Shown one piece after another: positions 35,115 to 44,018 of a stretch of 64,000 nucleotides of DNA (its first letter is position 1; each line of letters opens with the position of its first letter). Source of the stretch: Myxococcales bacterium (GTDB lineage: Bacteria; Myxococcota; UBA727; JABDBI01). The stretch lies in the NCBI GenBank assembly GCA_023898405.1, contig CP060221.1:124001-188000 (forward strand), read 5' to 3'. The position numbers and the translations under genes were made by a program. The notes beneath the pieces are model-generated. The model was not told where the DNA came from, did not search any database, and worked only from the letters and a program-made list of their open reading frames with translations.

Positions 35115-35956
35115 TTAATTAACACGCTTGTACTGGGCTAAATTAATTCTATACGATAGATTGTCGGGACTGTCCCTCATATATTTGAGGATTTCCTTAG
35201 TATTCTGTCCTATTTTTGAAACACTCTTGTCATCTATAATACACCAGACATTATTAAATTTTATATAACAAATATAATGAACCTGACTTACATTAACCGC
35301 CATAAAAGACAACTCGTATTTAATCTCTTGCTGCTGAGGAGTAGCTCACAATTCTTTAGGAATAACAAAGAAATTTATTTTTTCAGCAGCCGACATATCT
35401 GTATCAAATATTAACTGATTCGGTATGTTTAAGATTTTTCCCCTAACCACTCCTCCACTTTTAAAGCTTTCTAATAATTGATTTTCAAATGTAATTTCTG
35501 AATCACTGTCCATTTTTTGCCCATCTACACCAGTGTAGCTCAGAAAATATGCTTTTTTTCAAAAGAAACTCCATCATCATCCTCTACTTGAAGCTTTACA
35601 GGTAAGGGCCATTTATTATTGGTAGCAATAAGAATATCTTTGTAAATTTTTTGAAAAACCGAGCCAGAGTCACCCACTTCACCTTGTTTACAAACATCTG
35701 AATGCTCAGCAATCAGATAATTTTTAAATATACGAAAAGCACTTTCTTTATTACTGCTTAGAGTTTTTTGTTGTATTTGTGCTTCATGATATTTTTTGAC
35801 TAAGTTTTTATAAATTTTATTACTACCTTCTTTTACTCCTTCAATAAATTCTTGAGTATTTAGCAAAAGCGTAGCGAGAGAAATTAAATAGCAATCAGAG
35901 TCCTCATTATCGATACCTACTGGCGGTAAAGCCAGGAATAAGAAATAAAACTCCAA
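35115..35956 (-). pseudogene. Ubiquitin-specific-protease-like (C19) gene, disrupted
   Basis: Three conceptual pieces joined in order look like a USP cysteine protease. The 5' piece (35956-35540) has the Cys box GIDNEDSDCYLISLATLLL, like GLxNxGxTCYMNSxLQ. The middle piece starts at the A-run (35553-35559) in the -1 frame (KKAYFLSYTGVDGQKMDSDS and onward) and stops at TGA (35348-35346). The 3' piece in that same frame has the His box VHYICYIKFNNVWCIIDD, like GHYxAYxxxxxxWYxFDD, and ends at 35115. So one frameshift and one in-frame stop break it. Just upstream another frame reads a signal-peptide-like LTLGVLFLIPGFTA, hinting at a third lesion and a lost start. The high fit of all pieces says the decay is recent. 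A host-directed deubiquitinase is the inferred original role. Confidence 0.7.
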
Positions 35957-36049
35957 GAGTCAGCCTTGTTTTTGGAAATATGGTAGAGCCTGTGAACCAG
36001 AATTACGCTTCACGCATACGGCTGCTCGCATCAGAGCCGATCATTCTTA

Positions 36050-36560
36050 AATACTGAGAAGCTGTTTTAAAAGTGTCCAAAGTTTGCAGGCAGTACCTAT
36101 AATCCCTGCCAGTGGCGTTTATAGCAAAAGATTTTCCTCCTAGGCAAACAGTATACGGCTACTTTAGAAAGTGGCAAAGTACAGGGCTTTGTTCTCAACT
36201 TCATGAACGTCTACGACATAAGCTGCCTAGAAGACTCGGTAAGAACCCATATGCAAACATTGGCATTATTGACTTACAATCAGTCAAAACGGTTTAAAAA
36301 GGGGGCATAAAGGCTTTGATGGAGGAAAGAAGATAAAAGGTATAAAACGTAACATTCTTGTGGATAACAAGGGCTTTCTCTTTGAGAACTGTAACTCCAG
36401 CTAATATGCACGACAAAGAAGGTAGCAAAAGAGTTCTTGCTGGTATTAAATTGCGTATCCCCCCGGCTGAGCTTGATTTTTGGCGACAGCGAGTACAACT
36501 GATAATTATTCAGGTAATTTCTAAGTCTTTTAAACCACAATACAACTACAACAATTAAAC
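36050..36560 (+). mobile_element. Degenerate IS5-family transposase remnant
   Basis: Fragments in at least three frames match the IS5 group (ISL2/IS1031-like): NPCQWR near 36100, DFPPRQTVYGYFRKW near 36130, GIIDLQSVKT near 36270, KGHKGFDGGKKIKG near 36300 and VTPANMHDKEGSK near 36395. The order is that of the family but stops and frame changes break it, and the C-terminal third is missing. No terminal repeats or target duplication were found. It abuts the USP-like pseudogene and may have caused its decay. Confidence 0.75.
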
Positions 36561-36677
36561 AACAACTCAACACTCATAACAACCAGAAAAAACCCTATTC
36601 ATCGGTTGCATAAATATCGATTAATAACTACATAAACACACCAGTTATCATAATTAAATTTTTCAGGTTTATATAAT

Positions 36678-37595
36678 ATGAAAAAACTCTTTTATATATT
36701 TGTTATTTTTTACTCTTATGTTTGTTTAGCGCTTAATTTTCAAATGGTTGATAACCAGGAAGAGCTGCAAAATTTTTTAATAAAAGTGATGCATGCTAAG
36801 ACCTTAGCGATTGACACAGAATTCTACGGACAACCAGCGACTATCCGACTGATACAAGTGGGAATTATTAAGAACGACGTTCTAACCCCAGACATCTACC
36901 TGGTAGATATACAGAAAATCAATGCTCAACATATTGAACTGAGTGATTTTTTTAAAATTTTTAGCGATGAAACGGTGGTGAAAATTTTTCATGCTGCAAA
37001 GATTGACATTCAGTTAATAAATGCTCTTCTTCCTCAGGGTAGTGTGGAAAATATTTGGGATACTCAAATAGCAGAATCATTTTTAGGAATGAATAATGCA
37101 ATAAGTTATAAAGATATCGTACAAAAGTATTTCGCTGTCGGTCTTTCAAAAGAACAGCAAACCAGTGATTGGGAAAAAGCTCAACTTACGCCAGCCCAAC
37201 AAGAGTATGCAGCATATGACGTACATTATTTGCCGGAGATATATAATCGTCAGGTATTTACTCTAGCTAATAGACCATCACTTACTGACGTTAAGGTAGA
37301 AATGCGTAATCAACTCGTAGCATCAGCTGCAGACGTTAAATCACTCAAAAAAACGACGGAGAAATTTCGTTTAAGGTCAAATAAAAATGCGGAACTAAAA
37401 ACCCAATTTGATAAAGCTAAGTCTTTTCTTGAGTGGACCAGCCAAACATTAGGAATTGCAAAAGAGGCTTTAGCAAAAGACAGTGAGATAAAAGCTGTGA
37501 TTTTAGGGCAAAAGACACCAGCTCGGTTTTGTACAGCATGGCGATATACAATAATAAGGAAATATTTTTTGTCACTTCAATGCCCTTCTGAATAA
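36678..37595 (+). CDS. RNase D-like 3'-5' exonuclease with signal peptide
   Basis: DEDDy-type exonuclease of 305 residues. The catalytic residues are all visible: D46 and E48 in LAIDTEFYG, D110 in FHAAKIDIQ, and Y177-D181 in EYAAYDVHYL. TSDWEKAQLTPAQQ before it is also RNase D-like, and the C-terminal part (about 245-300, FLEWTSQTLGI, GQKTPARFCTAWR) resembles an HRDC domain. Unlike cellular RNase D, the chain begins with MKKLFYIFVIFYSYVCLA, a signal peptide-like segment, so the enzyme may be exported. It is in the AT-rich island beside the USP-like pseudogene. Target RNA unknown. Confidence 0.8.
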   Translation: MKKLFYIFVIFYSYVCLALNFQMVDNQEELQNFLIKVMHAKTLAIDTEFYGQPATIRLIQVGIIKNDVLTPDIYLVDIQKINAQHIELSDFFKIFSDETVVKIFHAAKIDIQLINALLPQGSVENIWDTQIAESFLGMNNAISYKDIVQKYFAVGLSKEQQTSDWEKAQLTPAQQEYAAYDVHYLPEIYNRQVFTLANRPSLTDVKVEMRNQLVASAADVKSLKKTTEKFRLRSNKNAELKTQFDKAKSFLEWTSQTLGIAKEALAKDSEIKAVILGQKTPARFCTAWRYTIIRKYFLSLQCPSE

Positions 37596-37675
37596 GTTGA
37601 CCTCCATTCGGGCAAATATCTCAAAGATTTGTGACATCAAATAAATATATAGAATAAGAGATTAAGAATGAGATA

Positions 37676-37711
37676 CAAAAAAATAGCCGTATCTTTTGAG
37701 AAGCGGCTATT
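37676..37711 (-). terminator. Terminator after the ECF sigma gene
   Basis: On the minus strand AATAGCCG (37711-37704) pairs with CGGCTATT (37689-37682), followed by a T run (37683-37677). Confidence 0.8.
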
Positions 37712-37751
37712 TCTAGTTCCTCAATTCTTCCATCGACAGCAACGACATTTT

Positions 37752-38375
37752 TTAAGCTAAAATATCTTTATAATTTTTATTACGCTCTACCCAAGAACTG
37801 AATTCTCGCCTAGCATGAAAGAGCCTTGTTCTCACCGTAGCATCGGGTATTTTTAGTATTGCCCCGATCTCAGGCGCCGTCATTCCTTGCATATCAGACA
37901 TTACAAATACCTGTTTTTTCTTGGGAGTCATGCGAGAAAGCAGTTTATTAACCGTTGTTTTTCTCTCTCCTAGTAAAATTTCATTTTCAGGAACGCTTGG
38001 GCTTTGGCTCCACATGATATCGACACCGTTTTCCAAAGGATCTATTTCATCGCTTGAATGAAGGACCACACGCCCCATTTTACGGTGAAAACTCAAACAC
38101 GTGTGTATGGCAATCTTTGTTAGCCATGTAGAAAAAAGTGAACGTCCTTCAAAGCGATTCAGGGAGCGCCATGCCTCCAAAAAAACCTGTTGCACAGCAT
38201 CTTCCACATCAAATCTTCCTCGCAGCATGCGTGAACAAAAGGCGTGTACTTGACCATGGTAACGTTTATAAAGTACTGCAAAAGATTGTTCATCTCCCTT
38301 AAGCGATTTTTCGATTAATTTTCTTTCTTCAGCTTTTTTTATATTTTTTTTAGCATTAGCAAAACCATCAGACAT
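37752..38375 (-). CDS. ECF-type RNA polymerase sigma factor
   Basis: A 207-residue sigma factor with only regions 2 and 4. Region 2 is in FAVLYKRYHGQVHAFCSRML to DVEDAVQQVFLEAWRSL; region 4 is in LLSRMTPKKKQVFVMSDMQG then APEIGAILKIPDATVRTRL, a helix-turn-helix. A run of seven G lies just before two adjacent ATGs (38378 and 38375); I use the second for spacing. No anti-sigma gene is next to it, so its signal is unknown. Confidence 0.9.
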   Translation of the reverse strand: MSDGFANAKKNIKKAEERKLIEKSLKGDEQSFAVLYKRYHGQVHAFCSRMLRGRFDVEDAVQQVFLEAWRSLNRFEGRSLFSTWLTKIAIHTCLSFHRKMGRVVLHSSDEIDPLENGVDIMWSQSPSVPENEILLGERKTTVNKLLSRMTPKKKQVFVMSDMQGMTAPEIGAILKIPDATVRTRLFHARREFSSWVERNKNYKDILA

Positions 38376-38554
38376 CATTCCCCCCCGGGTGTCTAAAGTT
38401 GTACGTTTTTTTGGCTACCTGAGCGATTATCTTGTATAAATTTTAAGCAATAAGCATCCGTCACTCGACCGAGAGCCATCATAAGCGCTTAAGTTTTTAT
38501 AGTTGTTAGAAATTGATTTGGCTAAAAAAGCCCCTCTTGATGAATATATTTAAA

Positions 38555-39310
38555 TTATTTTTTACAAATGACAGCAAGATGACGACCGCTCTCTTTTTGA
38601 TCACGGCGATAAGAAAAATATCGAACAGGATCCTGCTCTGTCCACCCACCCACTTTTTCTACATCGATAGAATATGCACTGAGCTGTGCTTTCGCTACCT
38701 CAACAAGATCGACAAAAGTTTTGCCGTTCTCGATGGCAGTACACTGAGGCCAACGCTTCTCAAATTGTAGAAAGCCATCACCCGAAAAGTGAAAGGCACT
38801 TTTTGATAGAGCAGGTCCAATAGCGGCTCTTAGTGTTATTCGTGAATAATTTTCATAAATTTTTCTTAATGTGTCATCCACCACACCATTAAGAAGCCCT
38901 CGCCAGCCTGCATGGATTATCGCAACAACAGAAGCATCCTCAGCTGCCACCATGATAGCTAAACAATCAGCATAGGTCATACCAAGCACATGAGAGGTAG
39001 AACAAGAAATAAGTGCGTCAGCCTCCGTCTGAGCAACAGTCTCTGCACTATCGTTTTCGTTAAGCATCAATACATTGTTACCATGGACAATTTTGGGCAC
39101 CATGAGCTGTTTGCTCGAAAGCTTTAAAAAATTCAGAATCTTTTGCCGATTTATCTCGACATTTTTTGGCTCATCACCCACCAAATAAGAGCAATTCAAA
39201 GATGCAAATGGATGCGACGAAACTCCACCCTCACGAGTAAAAAAACCATGTTCAATATTAAGAGAAACAAAATTTTGTGCTCGTTCACAATGCAACATCG
39301 GCGCGCTCAT
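38555..39310 (-). CDS. pgeF: Peptidoglycan editing factor / laccase-domain purine nucleosidase
   Basis: YfiH (DUF152) family, 251 residues. The three-His/Cys zinc site is seen in IVHGNNV, TYADCLAIMV and IIHAGWRGL, with HGFFTREGGVS at the start and AIGPALSKSAF later. Members cleave purine nucleosides (adenosine, inosine) and keep L-Ser out of the peptidoglycan precursor. The ATG at 39310 overlaps the upstream gene by 26 bases; ATG 39298 is possible; an upstream start at 39409 is unlikely since it would overlap more. Confidence 0.9.
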   Translation of the reverse strand: MSAPMLHCERAQNFVSLNIEHGFFTREGGVSSHPFASLNCSYLVGDEPKNVEINRQKILNFLKLSSKQLMVPKIVHGNNVLMLNENDSAETVAQTEADALISCSTSHVLGMTYADCLAIMVAAEDASVVAIIHAGWRGLLNGVVDDTLRKIYENYSRITLRAAIGPALSKSAFHFSGDGFLQFEKRWPQCTAIENGKTFVDLVEVAKAQLSAYSIDVEKVGGWTEQDPVRYFSYRRDQKESGRHLAVICKK

Positions 39311-39833
39311 AGAATATTTTTTCAATAATATTTGTACTTTCTTGTTCAAAAGAGCTCTGCACAAGCTTGGCATGTCGAAGCTCCAAGCCTCTGACAAAAA
39401 GCAGCGCATTGATACTCGTTTTAAGAAGCATCAATGCTCCTAGAACTTCTCCTTTAGGGCGCGCCTCGCTGCTCAATGATATTTTTAAAAATATTTCTTG
39501 TGCTTGGATTTGTTCGAGTTTAAAACCAAAAACCTCGATGCACTCTGTCAAACCTTGAATAATTTCTGCAACCAGTAGGAGCGAACTGGTTGACGATAGA
39601 CCTTTAAAAATAGGTTTATTTTGTTCATTATCACTAATGATAATCGTAAGCTCTAGCTTGCAGGCCTTGCTCACTCCTTCCAATTCCAAATCACTATGGG
39701 CTCTCAACGAAAAAGGGTAAAAGCTGAGTTCATGAGCTTTAGTAAGCCACGAAGCAGCTGCATCATCTTGGACAACGAGCGACATATTCAACATGTGCCG
39801 TTTATCTAACGTTACTTTTTGACAAAGCTTCAT
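39285..39833 (-). CDS. Conserved-looking cytoplasmic protein, unknown function
   Basis: A 182-residue protein without signal peptide or membrane helix, starting MKLCQKVTLDKRHM. It has alternating hydrophobic strands (LELTIIISDNE, EIFLKISLSSEARP) and helices, and no motif I can name. AAGAGGACGCT before the ATG is a good binding site. It overlaps pgeF by 26 bases and is likely co-transcribed, which is the only hint to its role. Confidence 0.6.
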   Translation of the reverse strand: MKLCQKVTLDKRHMLNMSLVVQDDAAASWLTKAHELSFYPFSLRAHSDLELEGVSKACKLELTIIISDNEQNKPIFKGLSSTSSLLLVAEIIQGLTECIEVFGFKLEQIQAQEIFLKISLSSEARPKGEVLGALMLLKTSINALLFVRGLELRHAKLVQSSFEQESTNIIEKIFYERADVAL

Positions 39834-39921
39834 AGCGTCCTCTTAAGAACAGTTTTTGTTATATCTATTGGCATATGCCTTTAGTTTAGCTAGATAGGTC
39901 AGGTATTTTTAAGGAGGCTCT

Positions 39922-40911
39922 ATGAGCAAAAATGACCAATTTGAAATCGTTAAATCTTTTATGGTCGAAAATTATCGGCATTTTAATGCAGCAAGTGTAG
40001 TTGACGCTGCTGAAGCTTATGTTTCACAGCTTAAGGCTGGCAACAAAATGATGGTAACACTTGCCGGAGCAATGAGCACTGCCGAGCTTGGCATCAGTCT
40101 GGCTGAGATGATCCGTCAAGATAAAGTCCACATAATCTGTTGTACCGGCGCCAATTTGGAAGAGGACGTTTTTAACCTGGTGGCTCACAATGAATATGTT
40201 CGCATAAAGGATTGGCGTGCATTAACTGTTGAACAAGAAGAACAGCTCCTTGAAAAGGGACTTAATCGTGTAACCGACACCTGCATTCCCGAAGATGAAG
40301 CAATGCGCAAAATCGAACACCCCATGATCGGCTTATGGAGCAAAGCAGATCAAAGCGGCCAGCGCATGTTTCCCTATCAATTTTTCTATGAACTTTTAAA
40401 ATCAGGTGCACTCAAAAAAGAATACCAAATCGATCCGAAAAACAGCTGGCTACTGGCTGCTATGGAAAAAAACTTACCAATCGTTACACCAGGTTATGAA
40501 GATTCAACTTTGGGAAATATGTTTGTATCCAATGTAATCAAAGGAAAAATTAAAAATATCAACACGATCAAAAGTGGGCTTGAGCAAATGCACTTTTTGA
40601 TCGACTGGTACCAAGAAAATACCAAAAACCACGGCATTGGATTCTTTCAAATCGGTGGAGGTATTGCTGGTGATTTTCCTATCTGTGTCGTTCCTCTTAT
40701 AGCCCAAGATCTTGAGCAAGACAGCGTCAGACGATGGAGTTACTTTTGCCAGATCAGTGACAGCACTACTTCTTTTGGGTCTTATTCGGGTGCTGTTCCC
40801 AATGAAAAAATCACCTGGGGCAAGCTAGAAAAGAGCACACCCAAATACATCATTGAATCAGATGCAACTATCGTTGCTCCTCTGATGTTTGCATACATTC
40901 TGGCTTCATAA
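39922..40911 (+). CDS. Deoxyhypusine synthase family protein
   Basis: NAD-dependent aminobutyl transfer family. In eukaryotes and archaea it modifies eIF5A; bacterial members act on polyamines or unknown targets. The 329-residue product has GAMSTAELGISLAEMI near the start, GANLEEDVFNLV, the NAD-site FFQIGGGIAGDFPICVVPL and the end SGAVPNEKITWGK containing the Lys expected to form the enzyme intermediate. AAGGAGGC precedes the ATG. No polyamine gene or eIF5A is nearby. A hairpin follows the stop. Confidence 0.88.
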   Translation: MSKNDQFEIVKSFMVENYRHFNAASVVDAAEAYVSQLKAGNKMMVTLAGAMSTAELGISLAEMIRQDKVHIICCTGANLEEDVFNLVAHNEYVRIKDWRALTVEQEEQLLEKGLNRVTDTCIPEDEAMRKIEHPMIGLWSKADQSGQRMFPYQFFYELLKSGALKKEYQIDPKNSWLLAAMEKNLPIVTPGYEDSTLGNMFVSNVIKGKIKNINTIKSGLEQMHFLIDWYQENTKNHGIGFFQIGGGIAGDFPICVVPLIAQDLEQDSVRRWSYFCQISDSTTSFGSYSGAVPNEKITWGKLEKSTPKYIIESDATIVAPLMFAYILAS

Positions 40912-40924
40912 AAAACTTATCAAT

Positions 40925-40964
40925 CTCTAGAACTTTTTAAAAAGTATTTTTTTGAGTTCTAGAG
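40925..40964 (+). terminator. Long hairpin after the deoxyhypusine synthase-like gene
   Basis: CTCTAGAACT (40925-40934) and AGTTCTAGAG (40955-40964) form a perfect 10-bp stem; the A/T loop can pair further. No T run follows, so termination is inferred from position. Confidence 0.5.
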
Positions 40965-41093
40965 GCTGTGCACTGTTCAGCATAAATTACTGACATAATA
41001 ATAACTTTATAGTTTTTTCTTGCTTTACATCATTAATAATATTCAAGCTGATACTATCCCATGCTGTTCAATAGATATGCGGCGAGGGTTTAT

Positions 41094-42983
41094 ATGACAC
41101 TAAAATTATTTAAGCTACAGGCTGGAATATTATTGATATATTTTTTCTTGAGCGGCTGTTCAAAACCCATCAAACTTAAAGAAAAGCCATCAGTACTTAA
41201 AGAGCATAGCACTACCACTGATGCCTCTACCTGGAACGAAAAACAAGATACTTTGAAAGCCGAAAATGAAAAAATATACCCCAACGATACTCTTAATCCC
41301 ACATCCCGCAGGCACGGAGGTGGCGGTAATGGTTTTAGTCGTTTCATAGTATCACTGGGAGAATTCCGCACCTTTAATGGCTCTGGCAATAATCCTAATA
41401 ATTTAGGTATGGGAGCAGAAGGAACAGAACAAAATACGAGCAGCGCCATATTCATACCGACTATCATGCAAACAGCAGGTCTTGAGGCTCTTATCAATCC
41501 CACCATGGTATCTGCTATACGCAGAATGATGCCGGCTCACTACATGCCAGATGGTGATACACCAAACACATCGGGCTTGCCTCACCCACGCTTAGTATCC
41601 AACACCATTTTTGCTCAAGACACCTCTATTCCAAGCCCCGCACATCTTTCTCAAATAGCCTACATTTGGGGACAATTTATCGATCATGACATGACCTTAG
41701 CCCCCATTGGCAACGACGATAGTTTTTCTATTCCGCCCTTCGATGATGATATGACCAGAAATGGGATTACTTTTTTCCGTAGCGAAAAAATATCTGATAC
41801 GGGCTTAGACGAAGAGAATCCGCGTATGCAATTTAATTTTATCACCAGTTTCATTGATGGCTCTCAAATTTATGGTTCTTCAGATCTTCGTGCTGATTGG
41901 TTAAGAAGTTATAGCCTAGGAGAATTGAAAACTTCCTTAGGGGATTTTTTGCCTTTTGGCGAAGCAGACGGCAGCTCCCCTCCTATGGCTGGCTTAGTTG
42001 AAAATCCAGACCTTAGCTCTCCCGCAGATCTTTATGTAGCAGGAGATACGCGAGCAAATGAAATTTTAGGTCTTCTTTCTATGCATACCCTCTTTATGCG
42101 CGAACATAATCGCTTAGCTCGAGAAATCAGATCTCGTTCTGGGATTAATAATGATGAAATTGTATTTCAATCCGCCAGAAAAATTGTGGGAGCGCTCATT
42201 CAAGCTATCAGCTACAACGAATTTTTACCTGCATTGGGTATAAATTTACCAGCCTACGAAGGCTATCAAGAAAGCGCTGATCCTCGCATCACCAATCTTT
42301 TTTCAGCTGCAGGATTCAGACTCGGTCACACCATGGTGGCAGACACAATTCCCTTAAAAAACAAACAGGGCGAGACAACACAGTTAGCGTTATTTGATGC
42401 GTTTTTTAAACCATCCCTGCTTAATGAAAATACACTTGCGGATCTTTTTAGAGGAGCTGCATCAAGCTACTCCGAGCGCATCGACAATAAAATTGTTGAT
42501 GGCATTAGGAATTTTTTGTTTGGACCACCAGGTACAAATCGGGGACTTGATCTTGCCATGATAAATATTCAGCGTTCACGGGATCATGGACTTCCGGACT
42601 ATATACAAACACGAGCGATGTTTAATGGCGGCAGCGAAATTCCCCCTGAATACCGTGACCTTCTCTTAACTATCTATCCTTCATTAGAAGATGTGGATCT
42701 TTGGGTTGCAATGCTGGGCGAGCCTGAACTCGAAGGGAAAGCTGTAGGTCAAACTATCTACGATATACTCTCCATGCAATTCAAGGCTCTGCGAGACGGG
42801 GATCGATTTTTTTACCTCAATGACCGCGATTTCCAGCGGGAACATTCTCTTGGCTTGCTGGGGTATACGCACAGCTACATCAATAATCGCTCGCTAGCAA
42901 AAATTATAAGCGACAATCTAAATGTTGCCCCATCAGAAATTCAAAACAATGTTTTTATAGTTCCCCAAGAAGTTAAAAATTAG
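41094..42983 (+). CDS. Animal-type heme peroxidase lipoprotein
   Basis: A 629-residue lipoprotein (lipobox LSGC, Cys22) with a heme peroxidase domain of the peroxidasin/peroxinectin type from about residue 100. Key positions are present: WGQFIDHDMT with distal Gln194, Asp197 and His198; MREHNRLARE; GFRLGHTMV with the proximal His; and NIQRSRDHGLPDY. Such enzymes use H2O2 to oxidise halides or aromatics. GAGGG lies 5 bases before the ATG; an upstream frame to 41061 has no good site. Being a lipoprotein, it would act in the envelope or at the cell surface. Bacterial members are rare and patchily spread. Confidence 0.88.
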   Translation: MTLKLFKLQAGILLIYFFLSGCSKPIKLKEKPSVLKEHSTTTDASTWNEKQDTLKAENEKIYPNDTLNPTSRRHGGGGNGFSRFIVSLGEFRTFNGSGNNPNNLGMGAEGTEQNTSSAIFIPTIMQTAGLEALINPTMVSAIRRMMPAHYMPDGDTPNTSGLPHPRLVSNTIFAQDTSIPSPAHLSQIAYIWGQFIDHDMTLAPIGNDDSFSIPPFDDDMTRNGITFFRSEKISDTGLDEENPRMQFNFITSFIDGSQIYGSSDLRADWLRSYSLGELKTSLGDFLPFGEADGSSPPMAGLVENPDLSSPADLYVAGDTRANEILGLLSMHTLFMREHNRLAREIRSRSGINNDEIVFQSARKIVGALIQAISYNEFLPALGINLPAYEGYQESADPRITNLFSAAGFRLGHTMVADTIPLKNKQGETTQLALFDAFFKPSLLNENTLADLFRGAASSYSERIDNKIVDGIRNFLFGPPGTNRGLDLAMINIQRSRDHGLPDYIQTRAMFNGGSEIPPEYRDLLLTIYPSLEDVDLWVAMLGEPELEGKAVGQTIYDILSMQFKALRDGDRFFYLNDRDFQREHSLGLLGYTHSYINNRSLAKIISDNLNVAPSEIQNNVFIVPQEVKN

Positions 42984-43016
42984 CCAAGAGACTACTGAAA
43001 ATGATTAACAATAAAT

Positions 43017-43044
43017 TTTAAGAGTTCTAACGTGACTCTAAAAA
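43017..43044. terminator. Possible two-way terminator between convergent genes
   Basis: TTTTAAGAGT and ACTCTAAAAA (one mismatch) pair between the heme peroxidase and ppk2 stops. The poly-A/T sides could serve either strand. Confidence 0.4.
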
Positions 43045-43064
43045 ATTAATTTTCAAAACATTTT

Positions 43065-43835
43065 TTAAGGAGCTATAGCACCATTTCTAATATATTTTTC
43101 ATCGAAGCTAAACACGATTTTATCGTCGGCTTTTTGAGCATATTCATCTTTATCTGGACAGCTCACGCACGACATAAAGTGGCGTATTACATTTAGTCGT
43201 GCTGTTTTTTTATCATCAGCATGAACAATGTACCAAGGAGTTATATCGTTATGCGTTTCAATAAGCATATCGTTACGCGCTTTGCTGTAATCATCCCAAT
43301 ATTCTAAAGCGACGGCATCAATAGGGCTGCTCTTCCATTGTTTAAGAGGATCCGTTCTACGAGCTTTGAGACGATGTTCTTGCTCGGATTTAGAAATATC
43401 TAGGTAATACTTAAAAATCTGGATACCAGAACTGACTAAAAGAAATTCAAAAGGCAAAATAGACTTCATGAATTCCCGATACTGGTGTTCATTACAAAAG
43501 CCCATAACACGCTCCACACCTGCTCGGTTGTACCAACTCCTATTCATCAAAACCATTTCTTGCTTGCAGGGCAGGTGTGCCACATGGCGTTGAAAATACC
43601 ATGAGTTGATATCACTATTTGAAGGTTTACCCAAAGCCACTACTCTGGTTTCACGGGGACTTAAATGTTGCACGAAGCGCTTTATAACTCCATCCTTTCC
43701 TGCAGTGTCTCGTCCCTCAAATAAGATCAGAATCTGTAAATTATTTTTGATCAGATGATGTTGAAACTTGACCAATTCGATCTGAAGTTTTTTTAGTTCC
43801 TTGTGATAAGAATGCCTTTTTGTTTTTTCTTTCAT
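43065..43835 (-). CDS. ppk2: Polyphosphate kinase 2
   Basis: Transfers phosphate between polyphosphate and nucleotides. The 256-residue product has Walker A FEGRDTAGKDGVIKRF, Walker B-like NRSWYNRAGVERVMGF and the lid KSEQEHRLKARRTDPLKQWK. One-domain size and motifs fit class I PPK2 (NDP phosphorylation) but class cannot be certain. It is divergent from the Rieske gene with a 183-base gap. Confidence 0.93.
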   Translation of the reverse strand: MKEKTKRHSYHKELKKLQIELVKFQHHLIKNNLQILILFEGRDTAGKDGVIKRFVQHLSPRETRVVALGKPSNSDINSWYFQRHVAHLPCKQEMVLMNRSWYNRAGVERVMGFCNEHQYREFMKSILPFEFLLVSSGIQIFKYYLDISKSEQEHRLKARRTDPLKQWKSSPIDAVALEYWDDYSKARNDMLIETHNDITPWYIVHADDKKTARLNVIRHFMSCVSCPDKDEYAQKADDKIVFSFDEKYIRNGAIAP

Positions 43836-44018
43836 GCTTTCTATCTCAAATAAATGATACCGACATCTCTAGTTAAACACACATCGCTAAGATTTATTTT
43901 CTCGCGGATGAATTCATTTGTACCAATGGTTATTTGTAAACAATAAAAGCTACAACACGAATTAAACTTATGAGTGTTCATTTTTTCAAAGGCATAAAAG
44001 AGGCGTGTTAAAATTGCT

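Noticed and set aside
35115..35559. Programmed frameshift as an explanation of the USP-like gene
   Set aside because: Slippage alone does not pass the in-frame TGA at 35346-35348; two independent recoding events are less likely than decay.
35540..35956. Stand-alone 138-residue gene starting at TTG 35956
   Set aside because: It has a Cys box but no His box; the matching His box lies downstream on the same strand in another frame, so it is better read as a piece of a broken gene.
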